Positions 30,401 to 39,539 of a stretch of DNA of 54,854 nucleotides are shown piece after piece. A model generated the notes under the pieces. That model ran no database searches, was not told the origin of the DNA, and saw only the letters and a program-made list of their open reading frames with translations. Positions within the stretch are counted from its first letter, which is position 1. Each line of letters opens with the position of its first letter. A program made the position numbers and the translations under genes. This DNA is from Promethearchaeota archaeon. GTDB lineage: Archaea; Asgardarchaeota; Lokiarchaeia; Sigyniarchaeales; SOKP01. The stretch covers positions 1 through 54,854 of the forward strand of contig JAHPYZ010000026.1 of NCBI GenBank assembly GCA_019058425.1, given 5' to 3'.

Positions 30401-30628
30401 CATTTTATGAAATGCTCTATTGTTAAGTATCAAATCTGGAGATTCTATTTTATAGACTTTCCTTAAAGCATCCTCTATCGCCTCTTTAGGTAAATAGGGA
30501 TTTAATAATTCTAATGCTGTGTAGAGTCTATTTTGTAAAATAATTTCTTGGTATGATTTTCTCTCTGATGCATTACCCGTTAGAGCAATTTCAGGACCAA
30601 ATTTAATTGCATATCCAATATCTTCCAA
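27485..30628 (-). CDS. hsdR: Type I restriction enzyme HsdR, with zinc-finger insertion
   Basis: HsdR is the translocating nuclease of type I restriction enzymes. The N-terminal nuclease is [20 protein letters not shown] (PD-(D/E)XK), the SF2 motor has Walker A [12 protein letters not shown], Walker B [20 protein letters not shown] and [20 protein letters not shown]. At 1,047 residues it is of normal length. Between motor motifs I and II, residues about 374-391, sits an insert CSKCNGKG...CEKCNGKK with four cysteines (C374, C377, C388, C391), a DnaJ-like zinc finger. It is the last hsd gene, 40 bases after hsdS. Confidence 0.95.
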   Translation of the reverse strand: [1047 protein letters not shown]

Positions 30629-30668
30629 AATCTCTAAAGCTGCATTTTCTAATTCTTCTTCTGTTATT

Positions 30669-31943
30669 TTAATTAAAAATCTCCTCCAAGAATTCTACAG
30701 GATTTGTAATCCTCAATCTTCCAGAAATAAGTTGAGGTAAAATTAAATCTTTAATTTTAAACAATATCTTGGATTCTTCTATATTTTTTGTAATATAATC
30801 ATAAAAACACTCTAAAACTTTTTGAAATTTAATAGTCACTTCAATAGGAGGGATAGGAACTTTCAAATTTCTTATAATACCTTGACTAATATTTTGTTGA
30901 GCTGAACCACTTGCTATTGCATTTAATACTGATCGATTAGCTAATAAACTATGAAAAATATAAATATAACCCACATTACTTTTAGGAATGAGTGCTGTAC
31001 AAGCTTGATTTGTAGTTGCTGGTTTTTTTAATATTCCTAATCTTCCAACTGTTGGAGCGGCATATATCGCAATCACAATTGTATTTATCGGTAATAAGTG
31101 GCAAGAAGAATTTTTTAAACCAATTTCAGTAATCTTCTCCTCAGAATCTAAAAGAATACTATCTTCTAATTCTCCAGTTTTAAACCAATTGATCTTACCA
31201 TTTTTCCAATAAAGTTTTTCCTTCCTGAGAGGCGTTCCACCATTCTTTATATCATCACATAAATCTTCAATTTTTCCTACCTTCCATCCCTTTGGCATCA
31301 TACCCAATTTACTTTCTATAAATTCTCCCTCTTGGAAAGGTTCAAAATCAATAAACCATGATTTGTATATCGCCTGAGCGATTTTATCTAAAGTTCTATT
31401 CATATGCAAGTTTAATTCAATTAAACTATCTATAAAATCAAGAATTGAAGAAATAGCTTCCTGATTAGTTTTGTCAGGCAAATAAATTTCAAGGTCATCA
31501 AATGATTTTATGGTGATTGTATCAAAAACTGTTCCATAAGTTAGTGATAGGAGTTGATTTAAAGATTCTTCTAAAGCATAATATAGGAAAAGAGGAATTA
31601 TTTCTTCTTTGCTAATTAATCCATAGCAACTTTGATTAAAACACATATCTCGTGGAAGAATTGCTAATTTACCCACTGTTCCTCTAGCTGTTATAACTAT
31701 AGTTCCCTTTGGAAGCAATCTAGTATTACTATTATCCAGCCCTTTTTTAGTTATTAATTTCTCAGTCTTATGAATATATCTATCAATATTATTAGAAATA
31801 TCTTTTGCGGAAGCCCAAGGAATATCGCCTCCCCAATATTCTTTTACTTTTGTCTTAGGAGTCCCTCCTAGTACAATTTCAGCTATTTGGGATACTGGAA
31901 TTTTCTTCCAGACTTTATCTGATATCAAATCCAAATTCCTCAA
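30669..31943 (-). CDS. hsdS: Type I restriction-modification specificity subunit HsdS
   Basis: HsdS reads the two halves of the target site. Two target-recognition domains are visible, at about residues 12-170 and 215-400; each opens with the typical [19 protein letters not shown] or [20 protein letters not shown] and contains a TRD-type loop. The helices between and at the end ([20 protein letters not shown]) form the conserved spacers. Length (424 residues) is normal. Its 5' end overlaps the hsdM 3' end by 29 bases, so the two are translationally coupled. The target sequence cannot be predicted from sight. Confidence 0.93.
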   Translation of the reverse strand: MRNLDLISDKVWKKIPVSQIAEIVLGGTPKTKVKEYWGGDIPWASAKDISNNIDRYIHKTEKLITKKGLDNSNTRLLPKGTIVITARGTVGKLAILPRDMCFNQSCYGLISKEEIIPLFLYYALEESLNQLLSLTYGTVFDTITIKSFDDLEIYLPDKTNQEAISSILDFIDSLIELNLHMNRTLDKIAQAIYKSWFIDFEPFQEGEFIESKLGMMPKGWKVGKIEDLCDDIKNGGTPLRKEKLYWKNGKINWFKTGELEDSILLDSEEKITEIGLKNSSCHLLPINTIVIAIYAAPTVGRLGILKKPATTNQACTALIPKSNVGYIYIFHSLLANRSVLNAIASGSAQQNISQGIIRNLKVPIPPIEVTIKFQKVLECFYDYITKNIEESKILFKIKDLILPQLISGRLRITNPVEFLEEIFN

Positions 31944-33549
31944 GAGATTTCTTTATTAATTTATTCAACTTTATTTGTTTATTAAATTGCTCCGAAAGTT
32001 CTGCTGTTAAATCCATCATTTTTGTCTCAAAATCGATATGATTTTCAAAAGTTGGAGTATCAAGACCAACATATCTTCCTGGTGTCAAAACATAATTATT
32101 TTCCCTTAATTCACTCAAATTAACGGACTTACAGAGTTCAATCACATCTTTATAATTCGTACCTAATCTCCAGTTATGATAAATATCTGCAATCTCTTTT
32201 ATATTCTCTTCAGATAATTCTCTTGTTCTTCTATCAATCATATGACCTTTTGATCTAACATCAATAAATAATGTTTCTCCACTTCGATCTCTGAATTTTC
32301 TATTACTTTTTGAACGTGCAATAAACCATAAACAAGCAGGAATAGAAGTTGTAAGAAATAATTGTCCTGGTAAACTGATAATACAATCAATTAGATCCTC
32401 TTCAATTAAAGCTTTTCTAATTTCTCCTTCTGTGGATGTCTCAGAAGTAAGACTTCCATTAGCTAAAACAAATCCGGCAATTCCATTTACAGCAAGATGA
32501 TGGATGAAATGTTGAATCCAAGCATAATTAGCATTTCCTTCATATGGAATACCATACTTCCATCTAACATCCTCTTTGAGCCTTTCTCCGCCCCAATCAC
32601 TTACATTGAAAGGGGGATTTGCCAGAATAAAATCGGCTTTCAACGAAGGATGTAGATCATTATGAAAAGAATCAGCATGCTTAGAACCCAGATTTGCTTC
32701 AATTCCTCTTATAGCTAGATTCATCTTAGCTAACTTCCATGTTGTTGGATTAGATTCTTGACCATATATAGATATCTCTCCCAATTTACCGCCATGGACT
32801 TCTACGAACCGTTCACTTTGAACAAACATCCCTCCTGAGCCACAACATGGATCATATACTCTACCTTTAAAAGGCTCGATCATTTCAACAAGAAGCCTAA
32901 CGATACAAGTAGGTGTGAAGAATTGTCCTCCCCCTTTTCCTTCTTGCATGGCAAATTTTCCTAAAAAATATTCATATACTTTTCCAAGTATATCTCTAGA
33001 GCGGCTTTCTTTGTCACCCAATCCTATATCGCTTATAAGATCAATTACTCCTCCGAGCATAATTTTATCTAATTCTCTTCGTGCGTAATTTTTTGGTAAT
33101 ATTCCTTTAAGTGATTCGTTGGATTTCTCAATAGTGTCCATTGCATCATCAATCATAATCCCAATCCGAGGATTTTTAGAGTTTTTTTGAATTAATGACC
33201 AACGAGCTTCTTTAGGAACCCAAAAGATATTTTCTGCCCTGTATTCATCAGGGTCTTCTGGATCTGCGTATTCTTCATTTTGGAGTTGTTTATATCTCTC
33301 CTCGAAAGCATCTGATATATATTTCAAAAAAATTAGACCTAATACAACATGTTTGTATTCGGCAGGGTCCATATTATTACGCATTTTATCTGCAGCTTCC
33401 CATAATTTATCTTCAAAGCCTATAGCCCCTTTTGAATTATTTTTTTTTTTTTTAGTTTGGTTCTTTTTTTTTATGGTGTTTTCTACCTTCTTGTTTCCTC
33501 TCTGATTAACGTAATTCTCCAAACTTGTAGATTTATATTTTCTACTCAA
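31915..33549 (-). CDS. hsdM: Type I restriction-modification methyltransferase HsdM
   Basis: HsdM is the adenine N6-methyltransferase subunit. Motif I is [16 protein letters not shown] and motif IV is [15 protein letters not shown], both intact. The N-terminal helical domain from [15 protein letters not shown] and [20 protein letters not shown] match the family. The first 40 residues are a lysine-rich extension ([17 protein letters not shown]) with no obvious role. It is the first gene of the minus-strand order hsdM-hsdS-hsdR. A 190-base AT-rich stretch before it (33,550-33,743) holds no gene. Confidence 0.95.
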   Translation of the reverse strand: MSRKYKSTSLENYVNQRGNKKVENTIKKKNQTKKKKNNSKGAIGFEDKLWEAADKMRNNMDPAEYKHVVLGLIFLKYISDAFEERYKQLQNEEYADPEDPDEYRAENIFWVPKEARWSLIQKNSKNPRIGIMIDDAMDTIEKSNESLKGILPKNYARRELDKIMLGGVIDLISDIGLGDKESRSRDILGKVYEYFLGKFAMQEGKGGGQFFTPTCIVRLLVEMIEPFKGRVYDPCCGSGGMFVQSERFVEVHGGKLGEISIYGQESNPTTWKLAKMNLAIRGIEANLGSKHADSFHNDLHPSLKADFILANPPFNVSDWGGERLKEDVRWKYGIPYEGNANYAWIQHFIHHLAVNGIAGFVLANGSLTSETSTEGEIRKALIEEDLIDCIISLPGQLFLTTSIPACLWFIARSKSNRKFRDRSGETLFIDVRSKGHMIDRRTRELSEENIKEIADIYHNWRLGTNYKDVIELCKSVNLSELRENNYVLTPGRYVGLDTPTFENHIDFETKMMDLTAELSEQFNKQIKLNKLIKKSLEEFGFDIR

Positions 33550-33743
33550 TTTTTTTACCTCATTAGTATTATTACAAAATTTTTCATTTTTTGTCCTTCT
33601 TATCTGCCAATTTCGTTTTGAGGGATTTAAATAATCTCATATTAAATATAAGATTCTTTATATTTATATTCAGTTTTCAATACTTTTATTAGATTTTCTT
33701 ATTGAATTAATAATTTCTATTTTATTTAAATAAAAAAATTTAA

Positions 33744-34568
33744 TCAAACTGAAGTAAATGTATCCATACAGAACTGAGATGATTTTTGAGTTTGATTTTT
33801 AAATTCTTCCAATTCTTTAATCTTTTTCACAATTAAATCAACAGACTTAACTAAATGCTCATCATTAACATAGTCATTTTCAAATGTTAAAAATTTCTGA
33901 GTTCTATTATTTATTCTAATCTCAAACTGTAAAGTTTTATTACGTATTTTAACATGTGTCCAATTTCCAGCATCTAAATCTTCATAAAATGGTTTGACTG
34001 TATCAGTCATCTTAATGTTATCTGGATTTTTTACACTTAAGAGATTATCATTATTCCATCTAGAAATCGCAGTAAAATCCTCTTTATCAAAGCTATTAAT
34101 TAAGTCATCTAGATGATTTCTTTTAAAGACATAGCATTCGGGAATTTCTATAAATTTGTAATTGAATTTTGTATGTAGATCAATTATTATGTTATTAGCC
34201 ATATCCTTAGTGATAACTCCGTTGCTGTAAAGGCAAATAAGTGCTTGATTTTTACTAATTATTATTTTAATCATTTGTGGGGTGCAATATTCTTTCTTTT
34301 TTCCTTTCTTTCTATCATTTTGAAAGTCATTTTTGACAGATTCGATAGAATCTAAAAATATTTTTCTAGGGCCCAGATATGAAGAAATATAATAATCTTC
34401 GAAAACATTATTAAAAATTGGAATTTCTTTTTTCAGTTTTATAAAGCCAGGGACAAAAATTCCTTGAAAATAGTGAGCTATTTTAGTAGTATTTGCTATG
34501 ATTTCTTGTTCTAGATCTTTGATTTTAGAATTAAAATGTACGTCGAAATAGATTTTTATCGGGGGCAT
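33744..34568 (-). CDS. Hypothetical protein (274 aa)
   Basis: I do not recognise this protein. It is mixed alpha/beta with no membrane segment. It starts MPPIKIYFDVHFN and has a conserved-looking central part (IIISKNQALICLYSNGVITKD) and a lysine-rich middle (NDRKKGKKKEYCT). It lies 75 bases downstream of the AAA+ ATPase gene on the same strand, so they may form one unit. In the replicon-like region it could be a replication or partition accessory protein, but that is only context. Confidence 0.55.
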   Translation of the reverse strand: MPPIKIYFDVHFNSKIKDLEQEIIANTTKIAHYFQGIFVPGFIKLKKEIPIFNNVFEDYYISSYLGPRKIFLDSIESVKNDFQNDRKKGKKKEYCTPQMIKIIISKNQALICLYSNGVITKDMANNIIIDLHTKFNYKFIEIPECYVFKRNHLDDLINSFDKEDFTAISRWNNDNLLSVKNPDNIKMTDTVKPFYEDLDAGNWTHVKIRNKTLQFEIRINNRTQKFLTFENDYVNDEHLVKSVDLIVKKIKELEEFKNQTQKSSQFCMDTFTSV

Positions 34569-34643
34569 ATATTTCTATCAAAGAAAATATTAATAAACAA
34601 CTTGAATTTTTGATATAAATTATGAAGAATAGATTATACAAAA

Positions 34644-35786
34644 TTAAGAACTACTCAATATCATTTTATCTATTATTTTCTCTTCATAATAAATTAGGAA
34701 AAGGTCATTAATTTTGTATTTGGAGGGCTTTCCATACTGTACTTTTTCTAAAATATTTTTTTCAGTTAATTTTTCTAAATAAGTCCAAGCGATCGTACGA
34801 TTATAATTTAAATCTTGAACTAAATTAGGTGTTGTTAAAAATTTCATATTTTGTTTTTCAATAAAGTAGTTAATTATCTCATTTTCTTTTCTTGTTAATT
34901 TTGCATTCTTCATTTTTGAAAATTCTTGGATTTTCTGATCGACTATTGATAAATCAATATGTTTTTGCCCTTTATTACTTCCTTCTTGATGTATGGCTTC
35001 AAATAGTTTAAAACATACTTCTAAATTCCCTCTTGAAAAAGAAGCAATTTTTGGGATTATATTTTCTTTTAAATTTTTGTAATAGTCTTTGTTTTCATTA
35101 AGGCTTTTCAATGATTTTTTAACTCTTGCTTCTAAAATATCAATGGTCTTTTTTAAAGTATAATTCTTGAAAAAAATTTCTTTATCCACAAATATCTCAT
35201 CCGCATGTGGATATTCACTTATATCCCAAATAGAAATAATCAATTTTGTATTTTTTTTGAACTCTTTTATTTTTTCAAGAAATTGCCATTTATTTTTACC
35301 GATACAGGAAATTATTCTAATATCCAGACTGTTATTATGAATTTTTTTCATTTCTTTAAAGGAAATTGGCTCACTTTTCTTAAAATCATATAAAAATTGA
35401 TAATTATAAAATTCAAAATATAATTCCGGAAATGAATTTATTAGGATACTTGAGATAATTTTCATAGATGTATGCTTTCCAATTCCTTTTGAACCTACTA
35501 TTGCCAAATGAATTCCATTCAAATTTTTATTTACTTGGCCAATATATCCTGATATCAATTTAATTTCATTTTCTCTATTAATAAATAAATTCAAATCCTC
35601 ATCTTTGAAATCTTCTTCTGGATTTAAGAGATTTAACGGATTTATAGAATAATTATAAAATTTATGCCAATGAAAAAAGGTTCTTTTATTATTTGAGCTA
35701 TCGATTTTTGCTTCTTTAATTGCTTTTATGACTAGTCCTTTTACCTTTGGAATTGATTCTGTTTTAATATTCTCTTTCATATTCAT
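34644..35786 (-). CDS. AAA+/Orc1-Cdc6-like ATPase with C-terminal winged helix
   Basis: Residues 63-110 are an Orc/Cdc6-like opening: DEDLNLFINRENEIKLISG then Walker A IVGSKGIGKHTSM (97-109). A hydrophobic strand KLIISIWDISEYPHAD stands where Walker B should be, but the acidic residues are weak. A lid-like helical part follows to about 290. The final 70 residues form a winged helix (ENEIINYFIEKQNMK, TIAWTYLEKLTEKNILEKV). This architecture fits a replication initiator of a plasmid or virus; a STAND-type or other P-loop regulator is possible. The 220 bases upstream hold a repeat cluster that could be its binding site, and a primase gene is nearby. Confidence 0.6.
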   Translation of the reverse strand: MNMKENIKTESIPKVKGLVIKAIKEAKIDSSNNKRTFFHWHKFYNYSINPLNLLNPEEDFKDEDLNLFINRENEIKLISGYIGQVNKNLNGIHLAIVGSKGIGKHTSMKIISSILINSFPELYFEFYNYQFLYDFKKSEPISFKEMKKIHNNSLDIRIISCIGKNKWQFLEKIKEFKKNTKLIISIWDISEYPHADEIFVDKEIFFKNYTLKKTIDILEARVKKSLKSLNENKDYYKNLKENIIPKIASFSRGNLEVCFKLFEAIHQEGSNKGQKHIDLSIVDQKIQEFSKMKNAKLTRKENEIINYFIEKQNMKFLTTPNLVQDLNYNRTIAWTYLEKLTEKNILEKVQYGKPSKYKINDLFLIYYEEKIIDKMILSSS

Positions 35787-35875
35787 AACAAAATTGTTTT
35801 TCTAATTTTATTAACATTAATTACATATTAATATTCCACTATTTAAACTAGGATTATAAAAGAAGTATTCCTATA

Positions 35876-35995
35876 ATTATATAACATTCCTTAATATATA
35901 TAACTTATGTTAATATAACTTATCCTCGATTTTTATAACAAATGCAGATAGATAGATTTAAATATTAAATTTGTTATATAACATTATATAACATT
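35876..35995. repeat. Iteron-like cluster of TTATATAACATT and related repeats
   Basis: The 12-mer TTATATAACATT occurs three times (35,877-35,888; 35,974-35,985; 35,984-35,995, the last two overlapping by two bases). The close variant ATATAACTTAT occurs twice (35,898-35,908 and 35,913-35,923). GTTATATAAC within the set is itself a palindrome. The cluster lies between the ATPase gene (minus) and the divergent gene at 36,006 (plus). Such spacing suggests protein-binding iterons of a replication origin, or operator copies in a divergent promoter. Confidence 0.55.
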
Positions 35996-36005
35996 AGTAA
36001 CAAAA

Positions 36006-36680
36006 ATGAAAAAAATGTTATTACTAAATATTTGGGAGGAAGGTGGTCTGTTTCATGCAAAATTTTTACTAGATCCCACAACAAGAGCGGAGTTGAGAAA
36101 TTCTGATATTCTATCTCATTCTCATGTTATTTTCAGGAGACCTAGTGATCCAATTATAAATATATATACGATACCTACTCAAAATATCTTTTTTGAAAAT
36201 TATATTCTTGAATTTTCTTTTTATAAAGTACCATTTATTTTTGATCGAGGTACGAATATAATTTATCTCAAATCATTATTTTTAGATTCTAAGCATGTAG
36301 AAATTCGTTTAGATGCTATTTACATTAACCCTAACATAGAAATTGAGGATTATTCTGAAGAAAGATTAGATTTTAATGATATAAATCTAAACAATCAAAT
36401 TAAAGAAATATCATTCAATGATTATTTTGCAAGTTCTGAAGTTTCTTTTGACCCCATTGAGGAATTCAGTTCATTAAACAATAAAATGAAAAAAAAATGC
36501 AATGTGATGGAAAACATTGATTTATTAGATACAAAACGTGATTTGATAAATACCTTAATTAAAAGTATTATGCTTGTAGTTTCCATTTTTAAAAATTTAT
36601 ATGTTCTGCGAGATTCAGAAATATCTGAAACAGTCCAGAAATTCTTAAAAAAAAATCTAAGAGAACCATATCTATCTTAG
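36006..36680 (+). CDS. Hypothetical protein (224 aa)
   Basis: I do not recognise this protein. The N-terminal 120 residues look beta-rich (MLLLNIWEEGGLFHAKFLLD, IFRRPSDPIINIYTIPT), with a more charged, helical end (KSIMLVVSIFKNLYVLRD). No catalytic motif is evident. It is divergent from the ATPase gene across the repeat cluster, so it may be regulated from the same sites. The 409 bases that follow it carry no open frame, but contain a hairpin at 36,803-36,855 and a palindrome at 37,020-37,038. Confidence 0.55.
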   Translation: MKKMLLLNIWEEGGLFHAKFLLDPTTRAELRNSDILSHSHVIFRRPSDPIINIYTIPTQNIFFENYILEFSFYKVPFIFDRGTNIIYLKSLFLDSKHVEIRLDAIYINPNIEIEDYSEERLDFNDINLNNQIKEISFNDYFASSEVSFDPIEEFSSLNNKMKKKCNVMENIDLLDTKRDLINTLIKSIMLVVSIFKNLYVLRDSEISETVQKFLKKNLREPYLS

Positions 36681-36802
36681 AATATTTTTCTTTTTATCAT
36701 TAAATCAGGTCTAATAAAAATATATATAAAAGCTATACTAATCTAAATATACCCTTAGCATCATTTTATTCTTATTAAGTTAAGATTTAAGTGATAATCA
36801 AT

Positions 36803-36855
36803 AATACACCACAAAAAAAGTCTCATCCCCCGATTCGACGTATTAGCGGTGTATT
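36803..36855. other. Hairpin-forming GC-rich patch in AT-rich intergenic DNA
   Basis: The arms AATACACCAC (36,803-36,812) and GCGGTGTATT (36,846-36,855) pair at nine of ten positions, enclosing a 33-base loop that contains CATCCCCCGATTCGACG. It is unusually GC-rich for this region. The word CCCCCGATT recurs at 37,687-37,695 before the primase gene. It may be a small RNA, a structured leader or a replication-associated site. It is not a tRNA: no D arm or anticodon arm can be drawn. Confidence 0.35.
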
Positions 36856-37019
36856 TTGACTATCAAGGAAATAATGAATTACTCTTTTTTAAATATAAGT
36901 AGCTACAATTTCCTATTACATAAAATTTGTGATAAATAATTATAATTAAAAACTTCTTATTCTAATGATTCTGGAAACTGTAAATCTCGTAAAAGAAAGA
37001 ATAAATTTTTTAACTTATT

Positions 37020-37038
37020 TTTGTAATGTCATTACAAA
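37020..37038. promoter_or_regulatory. 19-bp palindrome upstream of RHH gene
   Basis: TTTGTAATG and CATTACAAA are perfect complements around one central T. The centre lies about 61 bases before the start of the ribbon-helix-helix gene at 37,090. RHH proteins often bind such short palindromes in their own promoters, so autoregulation is the simplest reading. Part of the half-site (GTAATG) recurs at 37,681-37,686, just before the primase gene. Confidence 0.55.
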
Positions 37039-37089
37039 TTTTTCACACTCTTTTATATTAAATCTCTATGATTATTCTATAATAACATT

Positions 37090-37551
37090 ATGACGGGGTT
37101 TGATTTTGATTTAGTGTTAGGTGAAAAAAAGAAAAATAAAAAGAGAGAAAATGTTCAATTTAGAATTACCGAAGAAATGTTAGCGAGATGGAAAAGTTTT
37201 GTTATAAAAAATTCTCAAGTAGGGTCCATATCAAAATTGATAAGAACTGCTGTGAATCAATTCATAGAATTTCACACTAAGTATGCCGAACTTAAGGTAC
37301 CTGTTGTATTTCAAAAAATATTCAATGATAACTGGAAAAATTACCGCCGAATAAGATTATTTGAGGAAAATATGAAAGATAGATATTATAAATTTATACC
37401 GGAAGAAAGTAGTCTTTTCGAAAATATTGAAGACCTTCAATTTTTTCAAATAATGAGCAATATCTTAACACAAAAAATTTATGAGAAAATTCGGGAAAAT
37501 CAAAAATTAAAAGATATTGTAGCAAAAGCTAAAGCAAATACTTACGTTTAA
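37090..37551 (+). CDS. Ribbon-helix-helix DNA-binding protein
   Basis: After a basic start (GEKKKNKKREN), residues 20-57 look like a ribbon-helix-helix domain: the strand NVQFRITEEML, a helix ARWKSFVIKN, a turn QVGSIS, and a second helix KLIRTAVNQFIEFHTK. The C-terminal 90 residues are helical and of unknown use. The protein probably represses its own operon at the palindrome 37,020-37,038. It lies between an Orc-like ATPase module and a primase, where plasmid or virus copy-control regulators are expected. A hairpin and T run follow the stop. Confidence 0.65.
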   Translation: MTGFDFDLVLGEKKKNKKRENVQFRITEEMLARWKSFVIKNSQVGSISKLIRTAVNQFIEFHTKYAELKVPVVFQKIFNDNWKNYRRIRLFEENMKDRYYKFIPEESSLFENIEDLQFFQIMSNILTQKIYEKIRENQKLKDIVAKAKANTYV

Positions 37552-37575
37552 ATAAAAAATATTTAGACCAACAAA

Positions 37576-37616
37576 ATTAGAAGAATTACTTCAGGAATTC
37601 TTTTTTTCCTTCTAAT
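37576..37616 (+). terminator. Possible terminator after RHH gene
   Basis: The arms ATTAGAAG (37,576-37,583) and CTTCTAAT (37,609-37,616) are complementary, and the loop holds a run of seven T at 37,601-37,607. It starts 24 bases past the stop codon. Archaeal termination relies mainly on T runs, so the T run may matter more than the hairpin. Confidence 0.35.
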
Positions 37617-37742
37617 AATTTCTTTCTTGGAGTTTAAATAAATGATTTGAAATTGTTATGTATCTGTGAAAACAATATTTGTAATGCCCCCGATTTGAAA
37701 AAGATAATTTAATTACTATTTAAACCGCAGAATTAACTGAAA

Positions 37743-39539
37743 ATGACTTATTACGATGAAAAACTTAAGTATATAATGGATGATATGTTAATAGAGAGTC
37801 CCAAATTTAATTATATTAAATCTATTTTATCAGAAATTATGATTGAAAGACAAAAACTCCAGGAATTCAATCTAAAAATAAAACTTACTTTTACTGGATT
37901 AAATTCTGAAACTCCAATTGTTAGGAAATTTTATAGAGAAAATATCCTTAAATCACATGAGGTTAAGACAGTTTGCACAAAAATCAATAATAAGATTGGG
38001 AGTCTTTTAGAAAAGAAATCAAGTTCACTACAAGAATCATTATCTAAATTTAAACGATTTCATAAATATTTAGCAATAATTTACAAGAAATACCCATATA
38101 GAAATCCTCCTGAATTTAAAATTTATATTAAATTATTTGAACTGAAAAAATTTAATTCCAAAATAGTTTTTGCAATAGTTTCTGAGTTCAATTTAAAACC
38201 TATGGGATATTGTGAAAAAATAAATTTCACAATTTCTAAAATGCTAAAAGATGGCTCAAATCCAGTAATAATTCACGATGTTGATATTTTAAAAGAAAGG
38301 ATTTCAGAAATAGATGGCATATTGACAATGAAAGATAAGGACGAAGTATTTGAGTTTTATTCTCATCCTGATGTAAAAAAAATATTATTCCAATATATCT
38401 TTCCTGAAGGTAAGAGTTCAAATTTAAAAACAGAAATCACATTTAGTCAACTAAGATATAATACTCAACCTCAAAAGAGAAGACAGATCGAATTACGCAA
38501 TGGACAATATCAAAATCTTCACGATATTCTTTCACCATATACAACTCTGCAAGAATTTAGGGAAATTGTGAAAAGAAATCATATTTGTACCTTTTACACA
38601 AGTGTAAGGGAATTATCTCCAAGAAAAGTAGGGAGAAGGATGATTACTGCTTTAATTGATTTAGATATGAGCAACTTCTTGAGGAATTTATTAGATAAAA
38701 ATACAGTATGGAAATTTACTACCTCTGTGGTAAAAGAAATTACAAAAAATCTAATATATTTTGGTTTTCCAAAACCATTAATTCTATTTAGTGGAAAAAG
38801 AGGGATTCATCTATTATATTGGCTTTCTCAAGACGCTCTCGATGATTCTTATAATTATATTGACTTAAGTGAAATGCATTCACTTCCGGGACAAAAAAGT
38901 CTTGTAAAAAATGTAAAGTCGCTAATTCACAGTAGATTTTCTTTTATGAAAAATTTCTTTGAAGCAATATTACTTTATACTATATTAAATATCGAGCCTA
39001 CAGTTATTCCAGAGAAACTCAGTAAAATATTAGCACCAATAAAACAATCTGATCTATTTAAATTATCTGTTCATTCCTCTAATGATGTCGCTTTATTACT
39101 TGATACAAGTTCGAATAATTCCTCCGTCCATAAAGTTTTTAGCTTCCATCGTTCTTCAGGATTAATTAGTATCCCTCTGTCCGATCCATTTACAGGAGAT
39201 ATAGCTGAAGAATATGAGCTATATGAAAATGTATTAAACGCTGCTAATCCAGAAGTAGTATTAGAAAATCTTAATCAAGGAAATAAAATATCTTACTTTC
39301 AAAAACCACCACAAATTTCTAGATTAACTATACAGAATTCTCTCTTACCTCAAAAAGGTTTACTTCAAGTATTCTATTATTTAATGAGATTTGGTTCAAA
39401 ATGGATTATGGAGAGATCAAAAGGCTCTGATTATTTTTGGGGGAGATTCTATCAACTCAGATCGTCTTATAATCATCTTTATAGTAATTTATTATGTGGA
39501 GATAAAATACAAAAGAGTATTAAAAAACAGAAAAAGTGA
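37743..39539 (+). CDS. Archaeo-eukaryotic primase-superfamily protein (PriS-like)
   Basis: The N-terminal 270 residues are unlike known primases. The catalytic module starts near 283: FYTSVREL, the metal-binding pair in ALIDLDMSNF (D306, D308), the primase hallmark LILFSGKRGIHLLYW (S350, G351, R353, G354, H356), and a late SVHKVFSFHRSSGLISI that corresponds to the nucleotide-binding histidine region. Archaeal PriS is usually 320-400 residues, so this 598-residue protein is larger and divergent, more like a plasmid or virus primase. It is directly followed, without spacing, by a 182-residue gene. Confidence 0.78.
   Translation: MTYYDEKLKYIMDDMLIESPKFNYIKSILSEIMIERQKLQEFNLKIKLTFTGLNSETPIVRKFYRENILKSHEVKTVCTKINNKIGSLLEKKSSSLQESLSKFKRFHKYLAIIYKKYPYRNPPEFKIYIKLFELKKFNSKIVFAIVSEFNLKPMGYCEKINFTISKMLKDGSNPVIIHDVDILKERISEIDGILTMKDKDEVFEFYSHPDVKKILFQYIFPEGKSSNLKTEITFSQLRYNTQPQKRRQIELRNGQYQNLHDILSPYTTLQEFREIVKRNHICTFYTSVRELSPRKVGRRMITALIDLDMSNFLRNLLDKNTVWKFTTSVVKEITKNLIYFGFPKPLILFSGKRGIHLLYWLSQDALDDSYNYIDLSEMHSLPGQKSLVKNVKSLIHSRFSFMKNFFEAILLYTILNIEPTVIPEKLSKILAPIKQSDLFKLSVHSSNDVALLLDTSSNNSSVHKVFSFHRSSGLISIPLSDPFTGDIAEEYELYENVLNAANPEVVLENLNQGNKISYFQKPPQISRLTIQNSLLPQKGLLQVFYYLMRFGSKWIMERSKGSDYFWGRFYQLRSSYNHLYSNLLCGDKIQKSIKKQKK

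Noticed and set aside
36821..36855. ATTCGACGTATTAGC near a T-arm-like sequence, considered as a tRNA
   Set aside because: No acceptor, D and anticodon arms can be drawn around it; only a single hairpin is supported.
37743..39539. Primase as the chromosomal PriS
   Set aside because: It is far longer than archaeal PriS, divergent outside the core motifs, and lies with replicon-type rather than housekeeping genes.
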